From positions 1 through 64,000 of the forward strand of contig CAZEOD010000006.1 of assembly GCA_964513675.1 (NCBI GenBank): 64,000 bases of DNA. Reading direction: 5' to 3'. The notes under the pieces are model-generated. The model was not told where the DNA came from and did no database searches. It saw only the letters and a program-made list of their open reading frames with translations. The translations under genes were made by a program, and so were the position numbers. Every line of letters begins with the position of its first letter. Positions within the stretch are counted from its first letter, which is position 1. Of this stretch, positions 52,117 through 61,772 are shown one piece after another. The DNA is from CALFVT01 sp964513675 (lineage in GTDB: Bacteria > Pseudomonadota > Alphaproteobacteria > Caulobacterales > Maricaulaceae).

Positions 52117-53449
52117 AGTCAAAACCAGCCTATCCCTCAAGCGCTTCGTTCCGAAAAATATTTATGGCCGCGTTGCCATGATTATCATTTTGCCGATTGT
52201 GCTGATGCAAATGGCGGTGGCTTACATATTTTTTAACGCGCATTGGGTTCGGGTTACGGCGACATTGACCGATAGTATTGCGGCCGAAATTGCTTTTGCC
52301 GTCGAGCTTTATGAACAAGCGCCGAGTTCAGAGCGCGTTGCCCGCCTTGATGAGTTGATGCGTCCAAATATGGAACTATCAATCGACTTTGTCCCGCTAG
52401 ATCGCTTGCCTGACGCGCAAAGACGGTCTTTCTTTTCTAATCTGGATAAAACCCTGCGCTCAGCCATGAATAAATCGCTCACGGATCCCTATTGGTTTGA
52501 TACAACGCGCTACGCGAACCATATTGATATCAGAGTTTCAGTCGACGGCGGTGTATTACGCTTTATCACAGCGCGCGACCGTGTTTTCGCTCCGACCGGC
52601 TTTATGTTCATTTTTTGGCTCATGACGACAACGGTTTTGCTCACAGCCGTATCCATTGTTTTCGCCAAAAACCAAGCCCGCCCGATTATTGAACTCGCCA
52701 AGGCGGCGGATGCTTTTGGGCGGGGTCAAAATATTGATAGTTTCAAACCAACCGGCGCAACCGAAGTCCGGCTGGCAGGACATTCATTTTTAAAAATGCG
52801 GCAGCGGCTACAGCGCCATATCGATCAAAGAAAAGCCTTTCTAGCCGGCGTCAGCCATGACTTACGAACGCCTTTAACACGCCTAAAGCTCCACTTCGCA
52901 ATGGATGATAACCCCTGCGCGAAAGCTGAAGGCGATCTTATAGAAATGGAGCAAATGCTAGACGGTTATCTTGACTTTGCGCGCGGAACAGCCGCAGAAA
53001 ATAGAGAACCAAAAAGATTAGATCTTATTATTTTAAACGCGCTAAAAAAATACGCTCAAGCCATTGAATTTAAATATAATTCCAGCCCCATCATAGATAT
53101 ACAGCCGATGTCTTTTACGCGGGCCTTAAATAATTTAATTTCCAATGGATTAAAATATGGAACCCGCGTCAGAGTAAATTTAACACAAGACGAAACCGCC
53201 ATTTATATAGATGTCGAGGATGACGGCCCCGGTATTGCTGAGGAGAATTACAGCGCCGCTTTTCAGCCCTTTCACCGCCTTGACGAAGCCCGTAATCAAA
53301 ACATCGAAGGCGTCGGGCTTGGCCTCTCTATTTCGCGCGACATCATCCAGACATATGGCGGCACATTAACATTGGGCGATAGCGATATGGGCGGCCTTAA
53401 AGCGCAAATACGCTTGCCGCTTCAATCAAAAATAACGAGCGGATCTTAA
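52109..53449 (+). CDS. EnvZ-like sensor histidine kinase
   Basis: 446 residues. Two transmembrane helices (about 20-45 and 160-185) enclose a periplasmic sensor region of about 115 residues. HAMP follows (about 190-240), then a dimerisation/phosphoacceptor helix with His250 in GVSHDLRTPLTRLKLHF, and an ATPase domain with ALNNLISNGLKYG, DDGPGI and GVGLGLSI. All kinase boxes are present. It overlaps the response regulator gene upstream, and ends 5 bases before convergent proC. Confidence 0.94.
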   Translation: MAKVKTSLSLKRFVPKNIYGRVAMIIILPIVLMQMAVAYIFFNAHWVRVTATLTDSIAAEIAFAVELYEQAPSSERVARLDELMRPNMELSIDFVPLDRLPDAQRRSFFSNLDKTLRSAMNKSLTDPYWFDTTRYANHIDIRVSVDGGVLRFITARDRVFAPTGFMFIFWLMTTTVLLTAVSIVFAKNQARPIIELAKAADAFGRGQNIDSFKPTGATEVRLAGHSFLKMRQRLQRHIDQRKAFLAGVSHDLRTPLTRLKLHFAMDDNPCAKAEGDLIEMEQMLDGYLDFARGTAAENREPKRLDLIILNALKKYAQAIEFKYNSSPIIDIQPMSFTRALNNLISNGLKYGTRVRVNLTQDETAIYIDVEDDGPGIAEENYSAAFQPFHRLDEARNQNIEGVGLGLSISRDIIQTYGGTLTLGDSDMGGLKAQIRLPLQSKITSGS

Positions 53450-53454
53450 GGCTG

Positions 53455-54267
53455 TTACGATAAGTCCTTGGCACGTTTAAGCGCAGCGCGGACGGTCAGT
53501 TTCATTAAAGGGGCCATACCGGTTTCGCTCATCAAAACATCTAGCGCCGCTTGGGTTGTCCCCCCCGGCGAGGTCACGGCCACACGTAAATCACCTGCGG
53601 GCTCTGCGGATTGTTTCATCAAAGCCGCCGCGCCGATAATCGTCTCCCGCGCAAAAACAGGCGCAAGCTCGGAGGGAAGCCCGATATCCAGCGCCGCCGC
53701 TTCGAGAGCTTCGGTGAGATAAAAAACATAGGCCGGCCCAGACCCCGATATAGCCGTCACAACATCAATCATCGCCTCTGTGGCGACCTCTTCGACCTTC
53801 CCCGCCGCAGAGAGCAGCTTTTTAACGCTCATCTTCTGCGCCGCGCTAAGATCATCGGTGACTGTGAAAGCCGTCATACCGGCCCCAATGGATGAGGGCG
53901 TGTTCGGCATAGCGCGCACTAACGGGCGGCCAGGAAAGGCGGCGGATAAGCGCGCCAAGCTTACGCCGGCCATTATAGAAATCACCACGCAATCTTTTGG
54001 GATAAAAGCAGCGAAATCAGGGGCCGCTTTATCAAACATTTGCGGCTTAATGGCTAAAATCGCATGGGTTAAATCGGGCATTGCCTTTGAGAGCTCTGTA
54101 AAATGCACTGAACCCGCCTCAATCGCGGCCTGAGCATCGACGCCGGGGCGCGGATCAATAATCGCAATATTTGCTGGGGCAACGCAAGGTTTTCGGCCCT
54201 TTACCCAGCCCTTTATCAGCGCTCCGCCCATACGGCCCGCGCCAATCATTAAATGTGTAGGGCTCAT
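53455..54267 (-). CDS. proC: Pyrroline-5-carboxylate reductase
   Basis: Last step of proline synthesis, NADPH-dependent. 270 residues with the Rossmann start HLMIGAGRMGGALIKGW, AILAIKPQM, VSIMAGVSLARL, RAMPNTPSSIGAGMTAF, and the C-terminal dimer motif ISGSGPAYVFYLTEAL and VTSPGGTTQAALDVL. Length and motifs are typical. It is downstream of the YbjN-like gene on the same strand and convergent with the sensor kinase. Confidence 0.95.
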   Translation of the reverse strand: MSPTHLMIGAGRMGGALIKGWVKGRKPCVAPANIAIIDPRPGVDAQAAIEAGSVHFTELSKAMPDLTHAILAIKPQMFDKAAPDFAAFIPKDCVVISIMAGVSLARLSAAFPGRPLVRAMPNTPSSIGAGMTAFTVTDDLSAAQKMSVKKLLSAAGKVEEVATEAMIDVVTAISGSGPAYVFYLTEALEAAALDIGLPSELAPVFARETIIGAAALMKQSAEPAGDLRVAVTSPGGTTQAALDVLMSETGMAPLMKLTVRAALKRAKDLS

Positions 54268-54287
54268 AATATCGCCTTATATATGTC

Positions 54288-54839
54288 TTAGATCACAGCC
54301 ATAGCGGCTTCGGACAAAGCTTGATTAAGCGCATCTTCGGGCGTTTTGCCGGCCCATATAACATATTGCGAGGCCGGAAATCCACATTCCGCCGCATCTA
54401 ATGCCGTTGAAATAATATCCATAGCTTGCTCGATGTGAAGCTTGGCACCGCCGCGCAGTGACGCATTATGGCGGTAAACTAAAGAGGCATTTCGCTCCCA
54501 ATAATCAAAATGCCCTGCTGTAAGGCGCTCATTGAGTAAAGACATCAATCGGCATATCCGATCCGTTCGGCCCGCCGGAGAGCGGCTTTCGAGAACGAGG
54601 AAGATTTGAATTTGCTCAAGGGCGGGATTCCAGCGAAGCGATAAATCATGGCTACCGCAACGCCCCGGCAGCGAGATATTCAGCTCCGTACCATCAAGAC
54701 GTTCATAGTCATAATGCTCCGCAATCGCAATGCGCTCAAAACTATCGAGCGGGTTCGCACGGCTGGGTAAAACCGCATTTAAGCTCGGACTCGGCCGAAC
54801 GGAACTATCATGCGGATAGCTATCTTGAATTATTGTCAT
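54288..54839 (-). CDS. YbjN domain-containing protein
   Basis: 183 residues of the YbjN family, distantly like a type III secretion chaperone fold. Core: DGTELNISLPGRCGSHDLSLRWNPALEQIQIFLVLE, then LMSLLNERLTAGHFDYWERNASLVYRHN, with an extended disordered N-terminus of about 30 residues. Family function is not settled (sensory or chaperone). It sits between proC and the UbiK-like gene, the usual order in alphaproteobacteria, separated from proC by 20 bases. Confidence 0.82.
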   Translation of the reverse strand: MTIIQDSYPHDSSVRPSPSLNAVLPSRANPLDSFERIAIAEHYDYERLDGTELNISLPGRCGSHDLSLRWNPALEQIQIFLVLESRSPAGRTDRICRLMSLLNERLTAGHFDYWERNASLVYRHNASLRGGAKLHIEQAMDIISTALDAAECGFPASQYVIWAGKTPEDALNQALSEAAMAVI

Positions 54840-54953
54840 GATCGTCTTTCGCGATTCTATTCACCATTCAGTGTAAAGATAGCAAAAGCGGGCAGCACCA
54901 CAATATATAGTCATCATAATATTGTTGATAACTATATATAGGGACAAGTTAAA

Positions 54954-55247
54954 CTATGTGGATGTCTTTGCAGACGTTTTGGCGCGGGGTTTTCGCGGTT
55001 TTGCGGCGGGCTTGGGTTTAAGCTTGGCAATATCGGCTTTCAGCACCGCATTTTCAGCCATAACAGCCTCTAGCCGTGCCTTAAGGACTTCAAACTCATC
55101 TCGCCCGACAAGGTCCATATCGGCAATAATTTTTTCCGCTTGTGAGCGCGCGACAGCCTTCGCCTCATCGCCAACGCCTTTCACCGCGCCGACCGCATTG
55201 GCCAAAAGATTGCTTAGATCATCCAAAGGACGCGATTTACTCTGCAT
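54954..55247 (-). CDS. UbiK-like accessory factor (BMFP domain)
   Basis: About 97 residues. An N-terminal amphipathic helix (RPLDDLSNLLANAVGAVKGVGDEAKAVA), a coiled-coil segment (FEVLKARLEAVMAENAVLKADIAKL) and a basic Lys/Pro/Ala tail fit the BMFP/UbiK family, which assists ubiquinone synthesis in other proteobacteria. The start at 55247 has GGAG upstream; an ATG at 55259 would overlap it. It is divergent from lgt. Confidence 0.82.
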   Translation of the reverse strand: MQSKSRPLDDLSNLLANAVGAVKGVGDEAKAVARSQAEKIIADMDLVGRDEFEVLKARLEAVMAENAVLKADIAKLKPKPAAKPRKPRAKTSAKTST

Positions 55248-55368
55248 AACGAACTCCATTTTCTGCCCATTAGGGCTTCCCTTACAGATAGGAGCGGTTT
55301 AACAGAAATTCCAGAGCTTTGCGCGCGAATTACTGCCGCAGCTAGGAATAAGAGGGTTCATCCAGATT

Positions 55369-56277
55369 ATGATAGAGCTAATTAACGCCATCCCCTTCCC
55401 CAGTTGGTTAGACCCGATTATTTTAGAACTCGGCCCGATTAAGCTTGGCTGGTATGGACTTGGCTATGTTGTCGGTGTTGGTCTTGCTTATTATTATGCG
55501 GCGCGGCTTGTGAAAAATGCAAATTATTGGACGCCAGAGGGCATAAACCACCGCGCGCTAAATCGGCCGACACAGCGCATGTTAGAGGATTTTGCCTTTT
55601 ATTGTATGGTCGGGATTATGGTCGGCGGGCGGATTGGCTCTATCCTCCTTTATAATACGCAATATTATATTGATAACCCGCTCGACGTTTTCAAAGTCTG
55701 GGAGGGCGGCATGGCCTTTCACGGCGGCTTTCTTGGTGTTTGCGCCGCAACGGTATATGTCGCGCGGCGCTATAAAATCAGCTTATGGCGCTGGGCTGAT
55801 ATGGCGGCCGTGGGCGCGCCGCTCGGGATTTTGCTGGTACGGCTCGCTAATTTTATCAATCAAGAGCTTTACGGCCGCGCAACCGATGTCTCTTGGGCCG
55901 TTATTTTTAATACCGACCCCCTATCAACGCCGCGCCATCCGAGCCAGCTTTATGAAGCCTTTTTAGAAGGGCTGATGGTTTTCCTCATTATACGTCTGCT
56001 GGTAACACGGTTCAGAGCCCTGACTTATCCCGGCATGTGCGCAGGGGCCTTCATGCTGTTTTACGGCCTTTTCCGCTTTAGCGTCGAATTTGTTCGCGAG
56101 CCTGACCCCATTCCGCAGATTAGTGAATATTTCACGCGCGGCATGGCTTATAGCTTGCCGATGGTCGCGATAGGCCTGTTTATCATGATCTGGAGTCATG
56201 GCCGCGGCCCCGTTGCGCCCACGCCTTCCTCTGACCCTGCGCCGCAAAGCGCTGACGATATTGCACCAGAGGCATGA
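55369..56277 (+). CDS. lgt: Prolipoprotein diacylglyceryl transferase
   Basis: Transfers diacylglyceryl from phosphatidylglycerol to the lipobox Cys of prolipoproteins. 302 residues, about seven hydrophobic segments. Motifs: GWYGLGYVVG, GGRIGSILLY, AFHGGFLG (catalytic His), RLANFINQELYGRATD and the Lgt signature region PSQLYEAFLEG. An Arg in FVREPDP near the end is also conserved. It is the first of three coupled genes (4-bp overlap with the next). Confidence 0.95.
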   Translation: MIELINAIPFPSWLDPIILELGPIKLGWYGLGYVVGVGLAYYYAARLVKNANYWTPEGINHRALNRPTQRMLEDFAFYCMVGIMVGGRIGSILLYNTQYYIDNPLDVFKVWEGGMAFHGGFLGVCAATVYVARRYKISLWRWADMAAVGAPLGILLVRLANFINQELYGRATDVSWAVIFNTDPLSTPRHPSQLYEAFLEGLMVFLIIRLLVTRFRALTYPGMCAGAFMLFYGLFRFSVEFVREPDPIPQISEYFTRGMAYSLPMVAIGLFIMIWSHGRGPVAPTPSSDPAPQSADDIAPEA

Positions 56278-57392
56278 GCCAAACGGAGACAAAACTCGCC
56301 AAGCGGATTAAGGCCTATATTCGCGAGACAGGCCCAATACCCGTCTCGGAATATATGAGCCTCTGCCTGCTTGATCCTGTTGACGGCTTTTATCCCACCC
56401 GCGACCCCCTCGGCAGCGAAGGCGATTTCATCACCGCGCCAGAAATATCGCAAATGTTCGGTGAAGTTTTAGGGCTTTGGGTCATCCAAAGCTGGATTGA
56501 TATAGGCCGCCCTGCCCGCTTCACCCTCACAGAGCTTGGCCCCGGACGCGGCATTATGATGGCCGATATGCTGCGCACCATAAAGCTAGACCCTGACTGC
56601 CTAAAAGCCGTTCGCGTTTACCTTATAGATGTCAGCGCCGCCTTAGAGGCCGTCCAAGGACAAAGCCTTGCACAGGCCGCCGCGCCGATATCATGGGTTA
56701 AGTCTTTGGATGATCTGCCCGATGACCCGACGCTAATTATCGGGAATGAGTTTCTGGATTGTCTCCCCATTCGCCAAGCTGTGCAAATGGATCCTTTTGC
56801 CAAGGAAAAAGGCTGGCAGGAACGGTTGGTTGGCCTTGATGATGCGGGTGATTTCAGATTCCAGCTTGATAGCGCGCCGCTAAGCCCGACCCTCCAAGCC
56901 CTGCTCCCCAGCGGACATGAAGATGCGCGCAAAGAAGAGCTCATAGAGCTATGTCCGCCTAGCCAGCAAATTATGGAACAGATCAAGCCATTATTTACGG
57001 CCCATCCCGGCCGCGCATTATTCATAGATTACGGCCCTGATATCACCGAGTTTGGCGATAGCTTACAGGCGTTAAAACGGCATCAGAAGATTGGCGTATT
57101 TGACCGCCCCGGCGAATCGGATCTGACCGCCCGCGTTAATTTCAGCGCCTGCGCCGCCGCCGCCGCCGCGCTTGACCTTGCCGCCTCGGATATTGTGACC
57201 CAATCAGAATTGCTCTCAAAGCTTGGCATTGAAATGCGCGCCGTCACACTCAGCCGGCATAAACCAGAGGCAAAACCAAAAATATTGCGTCAACTCCACC
57301 GCCTCATGGATAATGCGGAAATGGGGCAGCTCTTTAAAGCGCTCTGCATTAGCTCTATTGGGCTCAGCCCGCCCTTAGGCTTTCGCGCATGA
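56274..57392 (+). CDS. SAM-dependent methyltransferase, MidA/NDUFAF7 type
   Basis: 372 residues of the COG1565 family. Start ISVSEYMSLCLLDPVDGFYPTRDPLGSEGDFITAPEISQMFGE-type region is typical, with the SAM motif TLTELGPGRGIMMADMLR, GNEFLDCLPIRQ, and FIDYGPDITEFGDSLQAL. The mitochondrial relative methylates an Arg of complex I subunit NDUFS2; the bacterial substrate may be similar. It overlaps lgt by 4 bp and pgeF by 4 bp, an order conserved in alphaproteobacteria. Confidence 0.9.
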   Translation: MSQTETKLAKRIKAYIRETGPIPVSEYMSLCLLDPVDGFYPTRDPLGSEGDFITAPEISQMFGEVLGLWVIQSWIDIGRPARFTLTELGPGRGIMMADMLRTIKLDPDCLKAVRVYLIDVSAALEAVQGQSLAQAAAPISWVKSLDDLPDDPTLIIGNEFLDCLPIRQAVQMDPFAKEKGWQERLVGLDDAGDFRFQLDSAPLSPTLQALLPSGHEDARKEELIELCPPSQQIMEQIKPLFTAHPGRALFIDYGPDITEFGDSLQALKRHQKIGVFDRPGESDLTARVNFSACAAAAAALDLAASDIVTQSELLSKLGIEMRAVTLSRHKPEAKPKILRQLHRLMDNAEMGQLFKALCISSIGLSPPLGFRA

Positions 57393-58162
57393 GCCTTCCG
57401 TTCAAAACACATAGCTTGCTTGATCTGCCAAATATCACCCACGGGTTTTTCGGTCGTCAAGGCGGCGTTTCAAACGGAGTTTATGACAGCCTGAATGTCG
57501 GACGCGGCTCACATGATGATCCGCAACATGTCCGTGAAAATCGCCGCCGTGTGGCCGCTAGCCTTGGGACATCCACAGATAATCTTTTAAGCCTTTATCA
57601 AATCCATAGTCCCGACATCATTATTGCGGACACAGCTTGGGGTTATGATAACCGCCCGCAAGCAGACGGACTTGTCACCACACAGCCTGGCCTGGCAATT
57701 TCAGCCCTCGCCGCAGATTGCGGGCCTGTCTTATTTTGCGATCCTAATGCTGGCGTTATCGGCGCTTGCCATGCCGGATGGAAAGGCGCTGTAGGCGGCG
57801 TGACGGACAGCACAATAGAGGCCATGGAAAGCTGCGGGGCCTCGCGCGCCCACATTCGCGCCGTGCTCGGCCCCTGTATTAGCGCTGTAAATTACGAAGT
57901 CGGGCAAGACTTTAAAGATAATGTTACGGCGCAAGATCCCCGTGCGGAGCCTTACTTTCACACACCGGACAATGGCCGCCCGCATTTTGACTTAAAAGCC
58001 TATATCCTCTCGCGACTAACGCGCGCAGGGCTATTGCAAATTGCGGCTTTACCGGACTGCACATATGCCGCCCCGCAGGCGTATTATAGTTACCGTTACA
58101 ACACACATCAGGAGATTTCTGATTATGGACGTCAAATTTCCGCGATTTGCCTCACTGAGTGA
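57389..58162 (+). CDS. pgeF: Peptidoglycan editing factor PgeF (YfiH, laccase-domain)
   Basis: 257 residues. Family motifs: THGFFGRQGGVSNGVYDSLN, QADGLVTTQPGLAISALAADCGPVLF (metal Cys), GACHAGWKGAVGG (His), and AVLGPCISAVNYEVG. The Zn ligands Cys and His are in place. PgeF corrects L-Ser misincorporation in muropeptides in E. coli, and relatives can act as purine nucleoside phosphorylases. Start overlaps midA by 4 bp. The gene ends 75 bases before prs. Confidence 0.92.
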   Translation: MSLPFKTHSLLDLPNITHGFFGRQGGVSNGVYDSLNVGRGSHDDPQHVRENRRRVAASLGTSTDNLLSLYQIHSPDIIIADTAWGYDNRPQADGLVTTQPGLAISALAADCGPVLFCDPNAGVIGACHAGWKGAVGGVTDSTIEAMESCGASRAHIRAVLGPCISAVNYEVGQDFKDNVTAQDPRAEPYFHTPDNGRPHFDLKAYILSRLTRAGLLQIAALPDCTYAAPQAYYSYRYNTHQEISDYGRQISAICLTE

Positions 58163-58237
58163 TTGCCTTTCGCGCTCAGCCCGCTAAAGACATGAAAAAA
58201 TTAATATCCCATTTTTGGGCCAATGGATGGTTTGGTT

Positions 58238-59179
58238 ATGAAGCTTATCAGCGGCACGTCTAATATTGAATTAGCGCGAGGCATTGCAGATGTCCTCGAT
58301 GTCCCTCTGACCTCCGTTGATATTGAGCGCTTTCGCGATCAAGAGATTTTCATAAAGATCAATGAAAATGTGCGCGGCGAAGATATTTTCCTCATTCAGC
58401 CCACCTCGGCGCCGGCCAATGACCACTTAATGGAACTTCTTGTTATGATTGACGCCCTTGTTCGGGCCTCTGCCAAACGCATTACAGCGGTTCTGCCTTA
58501 TTACGGCTATGCCCGCCAAGACCGCAAGACGGGCGGGCGAACGCCGATCTCGGCTAAGCTTGTCGCCAATCTAATATCCAAAGCCGGCGCAGACCGCGTG
58601 CTGACGATCGACCTTCATGCGGGCCAGATTCAGGGCTTTTTTGATATTCCAACGGATAATCTTTTTGGCCAACCTGTTTTTGAAACCGATATACGCGATA
58701 ATTTTTCAGCGAGTGACCGCAATAACTTATTATTTGTCTCCCCCGACACAGGCGGTGTTGTGCGGACCCGCAGCCTTGCGAAACGCTTTGGCGCGGATAT
58801 TGCCATTGTCGATAAACGCCGCCCGAAGGCCGGTGAAGCCGAAGTTATGAATATTATCGGTGATGTTGCGGGACGAAGCTGCATCCTCCTCGACGACATT
58901 ATCGATTCGGGCGGTACACTTTGTAACGCGGCCAAAGCCTTAAAAGACCAAGGCGCAAATAGTGTGAGTGCATATATTACGCACGGCGTCCTCTCTGACC
59001 CTGCCGTCGAGCGTATCTCTAAATCAGAGCTCAAAGAAGTTGTGATTACGGATACGATTGGCCAGCCTGAAAAAGTTCAAAAATGCAGCCGAATCCGCGA
59101 AGTTTCTGTCGCAAAACTCTTGGGTGAAGCCATTCGCCGTATCGCGAATGATGAAAGCGTATCGAAACTCTTTGGTTAA
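58238..59179 (+). CDS. prs: Ribose-phosphate pyrophosphokinase
   Basis: Makes PRPP from ribose 5-phosphate and ATP, feeding purine, pyrimidine, histidine and tryptophan synthesis. About 313 residues with ISGTSNIELARGIAD, RFRDQEIFIKINENVRGED, RQDRKTGGRTPISAK, DLHAGQIQGFFD and the PRPP loop DDIIDSGGTL. ATG 58238 matches the family N-terminus; the ORF could start at 58223 but would add five odd residues. A clear terminator lies about 112 bases downstream. Confidence 0.95.
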   Translation: MKLISGTSNIELARGIADVLDVPLTSVDIERFRDQEIFIKINENVRGEDIFLIQPTSAPANDHLMELLVMIDALVRASAKRITAVLPYYGYARQDRKTGGRTPISAKLVANLISKAGADRVLTIDLHAGQIQGFFDIPTDNLFGQPVFETDIRDNFSASDRNNLLFVSPDTGGVVRTRSLAKRFGADIAIVDKRRPKAGEAEVMNIIGDVAGRSCILLDDIIDSGGTLCNAAKALKDQGANSVSAYITHGVLSDPAVERISKSELKEVVITDTIGQPEKVQKCSRIREVSVAKLLGEAIRRIANDESVSKLFG

Positions 59180-59290
59180 GCCGCACAATAGCCATAAAAG
59201 AACGCGCAAACTCTGCATTTTGCACAATTTGAGGTCTTGCCTTTTAAACCGTGCCAATCTATACACGCGCGAAATTTATGGATTCACGAT

Positions 59291-59316
59291 AGCCGCCAAT
59301 TGGCGGCTGATTTTTT
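59291..59316 (+). terminator. Rho-independent terminator after prs
   Basis: Perfect palindrome AGCCGCCAATTGGCGGCT followed two bases later by TTTTTT, about 112 bases after the prs stop and before rplY. Confidence 0.85.
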
Positions 59317-59366
59317 CGCAGGGCCGTCTATAAATTATAGCCCCTGCTTTGATAAGGAATATAGCC

Positions 59367-60008
59367 ATGGCCGATGTTGTATTGGACGTTGTTGTACGCG
59401 AAGACACCGGAACCGGAAATGCTCGGGCTGCGCGCCGCGAAGGCTTTGTCCCCGGCGTTCTTTACGGTGGGGGTCAAGACCCTGTCGCTGTTTCGCTAAA
59501 GCATAATGAAGTTTTGCGCGTATTAAATGCAGGGAACTTAATCCAGAGCATGGTTGAGTTGTCTCATGACGGCAAAAAACAGAAAGTTCTGACAAAGGAC
59601 ATTCAGTTTCACCCTGTTTCTGACATGCCTGTTCATATTGATTTCTTCCGCGTCACAAATGATACCATCATTGACGTTGTTGTTCCGGCTATGTTTGTCG
59701 GCGAAGATACGTCGCCGGGCATCAAGCGCGGCGGAATTTTGAATGTTGTCCGTTATAACATCGAAGTTAAATGTCCAGCCGGCTCAATTCCGGATAGCCT
59801 CACGGTTGATATTTCCGAAATGGAAATTGGCGATTCAATTCATATTTCAGAAATTGATCTTCCAGACGGCGTTAAGCAGGGCCTAAAGCGCGACTTTACA
59901 ATTGCAACCATCGTCTCATCACGGGCCTCCAAACAGGCTGATGAGGGCGAAGAGGGCACTGAAGGCGGCGAAGATGCTGCTGCACCGGCCGAAGGCGATC
60001 AAGCCTAA
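59367..60008 (+). CDS. rplY: 50S ribosomal protein L25/general stress protein Ctc
   Basis: Binds 5S rRNA. About 213 residues, the long TL5/Ctc form: the N-terminal 5S-binding beta-barrel (VVREDTGTGNARAARREGFVPGVLYGG) and a C-terminal domain (about 100-190), with a disordered acidic tail (about 35 residues, Glu/Gly/Ala). ATG 59367 has AAGGA at good spacing; an earlier ATG at 59349 is unlikely. It is upstream of pth (73-base gap), a usual pairing. Confidence 0.94.
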   Translation: MADVVLDVVVREDTGTGNARAARREGFVPGVLYGGGQDPVAVSLKHNEVLRVLNAGNLIQSMVELSHDGKKQKVLTKDIQFHPVSDMPVHIDFFRVTNDTIIDVVVPAMFVGEDTSPGIKRGGILNVVRYNIEVKCPAGSIPDSLTVDISEMEIGDSIHISEIDLPDGVKQGLKRDFTIATIVSSRASKQADEGEEGTEGGEDAAAPAEGDQA

Positions 60009-60081
60009 CTTACTATCGCGTCTTCGCGGCTTTTTTAGGCGCGAAGACAGCAAACTTGCGCCGGATGAGAGGGAGCCAATT

Positions 60082-60666
60082 GTGCAAATTTGGGTCGGTC
60101 TTGGAAATCCCGGCGCAAAATATGCCGGTCACCGTCATAATATCGGCTTTATGGCTATAGATGCCATTGGCGATGCGCATAACTTCTCTGCTGAAAAAAA
60201 AGATTTTAAAAGCCTCGTCCGCACCGGCACGATATCCGTAGAGGGCCGCCCTGTTAAGACGCTGCTATTAAAGCCGCAAACTTTCATGAATGAGAGCGGT
60301 CTTGCGGTTCGCGCCGCAATGAATTTTTATAAAATAGCTCTGGATGACGTTGTGGTATTTCATGACGAGCTTGATATAGCGCCCGGTAAATTTAGATTGA
60401 AATTTGGAGGCGGTATTGCGGGTCATAATGGCCTGCGGTCTATCCGCCAACATTGCGGCGGGGCCGATTTCTGGCGTCTTCGTATGGGCATTGGCCACCC
60501 CGGTCATAAAGACCGTGTGGCGGGCTATGTTCTATCGGACTTTGCCAAAGCCGAGCTGGATATACGCGATGATATGGCTAACGGCGCGGCGCGCTATGCC
60601 GATATTCTCGCCAGTGGGAATAAAGAACTCTACCAGACCCGTGTGTCTGAATATATCAGAGGATAG
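60082..60666 (+). CDS. pth: Peptidyl-tRNA hydrolase
   Basis: Releases peptide from dropped-off peptidyl-tRNA. About 194 residues from GTG 60082 (GGGAG lies six bases upstream): IWVGLGNPGAKYAGHRHNIGF with Asn9 and catalytic His19, KPQTFMNESG, DELDIAPGKFRLKFGGGIAGHNGLRS. An ATG 60 codons upstream lies inside rplY in another frame and is rejected. It lies four bases before ychF. Confidence 0.94.
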   Translation: MQIWVGLGNPGAKYAGHRHNIGFMAIDAIGDAHNFSAEKKDFKSLVRTGTISVEGRPVKTLLLKPQTFMNESGLAVRAAMNFYKIALDDVVVFHDELDIAPGKFRLKFGGGIAGHNGLRSIRQHCGGADFWRLRMGIGHPGHKDRVAGYVLSDFAKAELDIRDDMANGAARYADILASGNKELYQTRVSEYIRG

Positions 60667-60670
60667 TGTC

Positions 60671-61768
60671 ATGGGATTTAAATGCGGAATTGTGGGCTTG
60701 CCCAATGTCGGAAAATCAACGCTTTTCAATGCTTTGACGAAAACAGCCAATGCGCAAGCGGCGAATTATCCCTTTTGCACCATCGAGCCCAATGTCGGCG
60801 ATGTTGCCGTTCCCGAGACGCGGCTTGATAAGATTGCCGCTATTGGCGGCTCCGCACAAAAAATTCCTGCCCGTATGAACTTCGTGGACATTGCAGGTCT
60901 TGTTCGCGGCGCATCAAAAGGCGAAGGACTTGGCAATCAATTCCTTGCCAATATTCGCGAAACCGATGCGGTTATTTATGTTCTTCGCTGTTTTGATGAT
61001 GATGATGTCACCCATGTTGAGGGCACGATTGACCCTATGGCCGATTTTGAAACGGTTGAAACAGAATTGATGCTCGCAGATCTTGAGAGCCTCGAGAAAC
61101 GAAAAGGCGGGCTTGAAAAACGCCTTAAGCAAAATGATAAAGAGGCTATTCAAACGATGCGTCTTATCGAACTCGCGATTGCCGCCCTTGAAGATGGCCA
61201 GCCCGCCCGAACAGTCGATATTGATGACGATGATAAAAAAGCATGGAAAATGCTACAGCTTTTAACATCGAAACCCGTTTTATATGTCGCCAATGTTGAT
61301 GAAGACAGCGCCGCCGCAGGTAACAGCTATTCCGAGAAAGTCGTGGCTCACGCCGCATCTGAAGGCGCGCAATCCGTCATTATATCGGCACAAATCGAAT
61401 CTGAAATGGCCGTTCTTGAAGACGAAGAACAGGCTGAATATCTAGATGCGATTGGCCTTGAAGAACCAGGACTTAACCGCCTCATCCGCTCTGGCTATGC
61501 CCTACTCGGCCTTCAAACCTATTTCACGGTTGGCCCTAAGGAAGCCCGCGCATGGACATTCAGAGACGGCTGGACGGCCCCGCAATGCGCCGGCGTTATC
61601 CATGGTGATTTCGAAAAAGGCTTTATCCGCGCAGAAACCACAGCCTTTACCGACTACCTTGAGCATAATGGTGAGCAAGGCGCTAAAGAAGCCGGTAAGG
61701 TTCGCCAAGAAGGCAAGGAATATCTTGTTAAAGACGGTGACATTATGTTGTTTAAATTCAACGTTTAA
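60671..61768 (+). CDS. ychF: Redox-regulated ATPase YchF (Obg family)
   Basis: 365 residues. GTPase-like fold that prefers ATP: P-loop GLPNVGKST, switch region NFVDIAGLVRGASKGEGLGNQFL, NVDE in place of the G4 motif, a coiled-coil arm (about 130-200), and a C-terminal TGS domain. It binds ribosomes and antioxidant factors in E. coli. ATG 60671 follows pth by four bases, indicating a shared transcript; a longer frame upstream is inside pth and rejected. Confidence 0.95.
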   Translation: MGFKCGIVGLPNVGKSTLFNALTKTANAQAANYPFCTIEPNVGDVAVPETRLDKIAAIGGSAQKIPARMNFVDIAGLVRGASKGEGLGNQFLANIRETDAVIYVLRCFDDDDVTHVEGTIDPMADFETVETELMLADLESLEKRKGGLEKRLKQNDKEAIQTMRLIELAIAALEDGQPARTVDIDDDDKKAWKMLQLLTSKPVLYVANVDEDSAAAGNSYSEKVVAHAASEGAQSVIISAQIESEMAVLEDEEQAEYLDAIGLEEPGLNRLIRSGYALLGLQTYFTVGPKEARAWTFRDGWTAPQCAGVIHGDFEKGFIRAETTAFTDYLEHNGEQGAKEAGKVRQEGKEYLVKDGDIMLFKFNV

Positions 61769-61772
61769 ACTT

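Noticed and set aside
59902..60081. Upstream ATG extension of pth inside rplY
   Set aside because: Codons are those of rplY in another frame; GTG 60082 has a good ribosome site and gives the usual family N-terminus.
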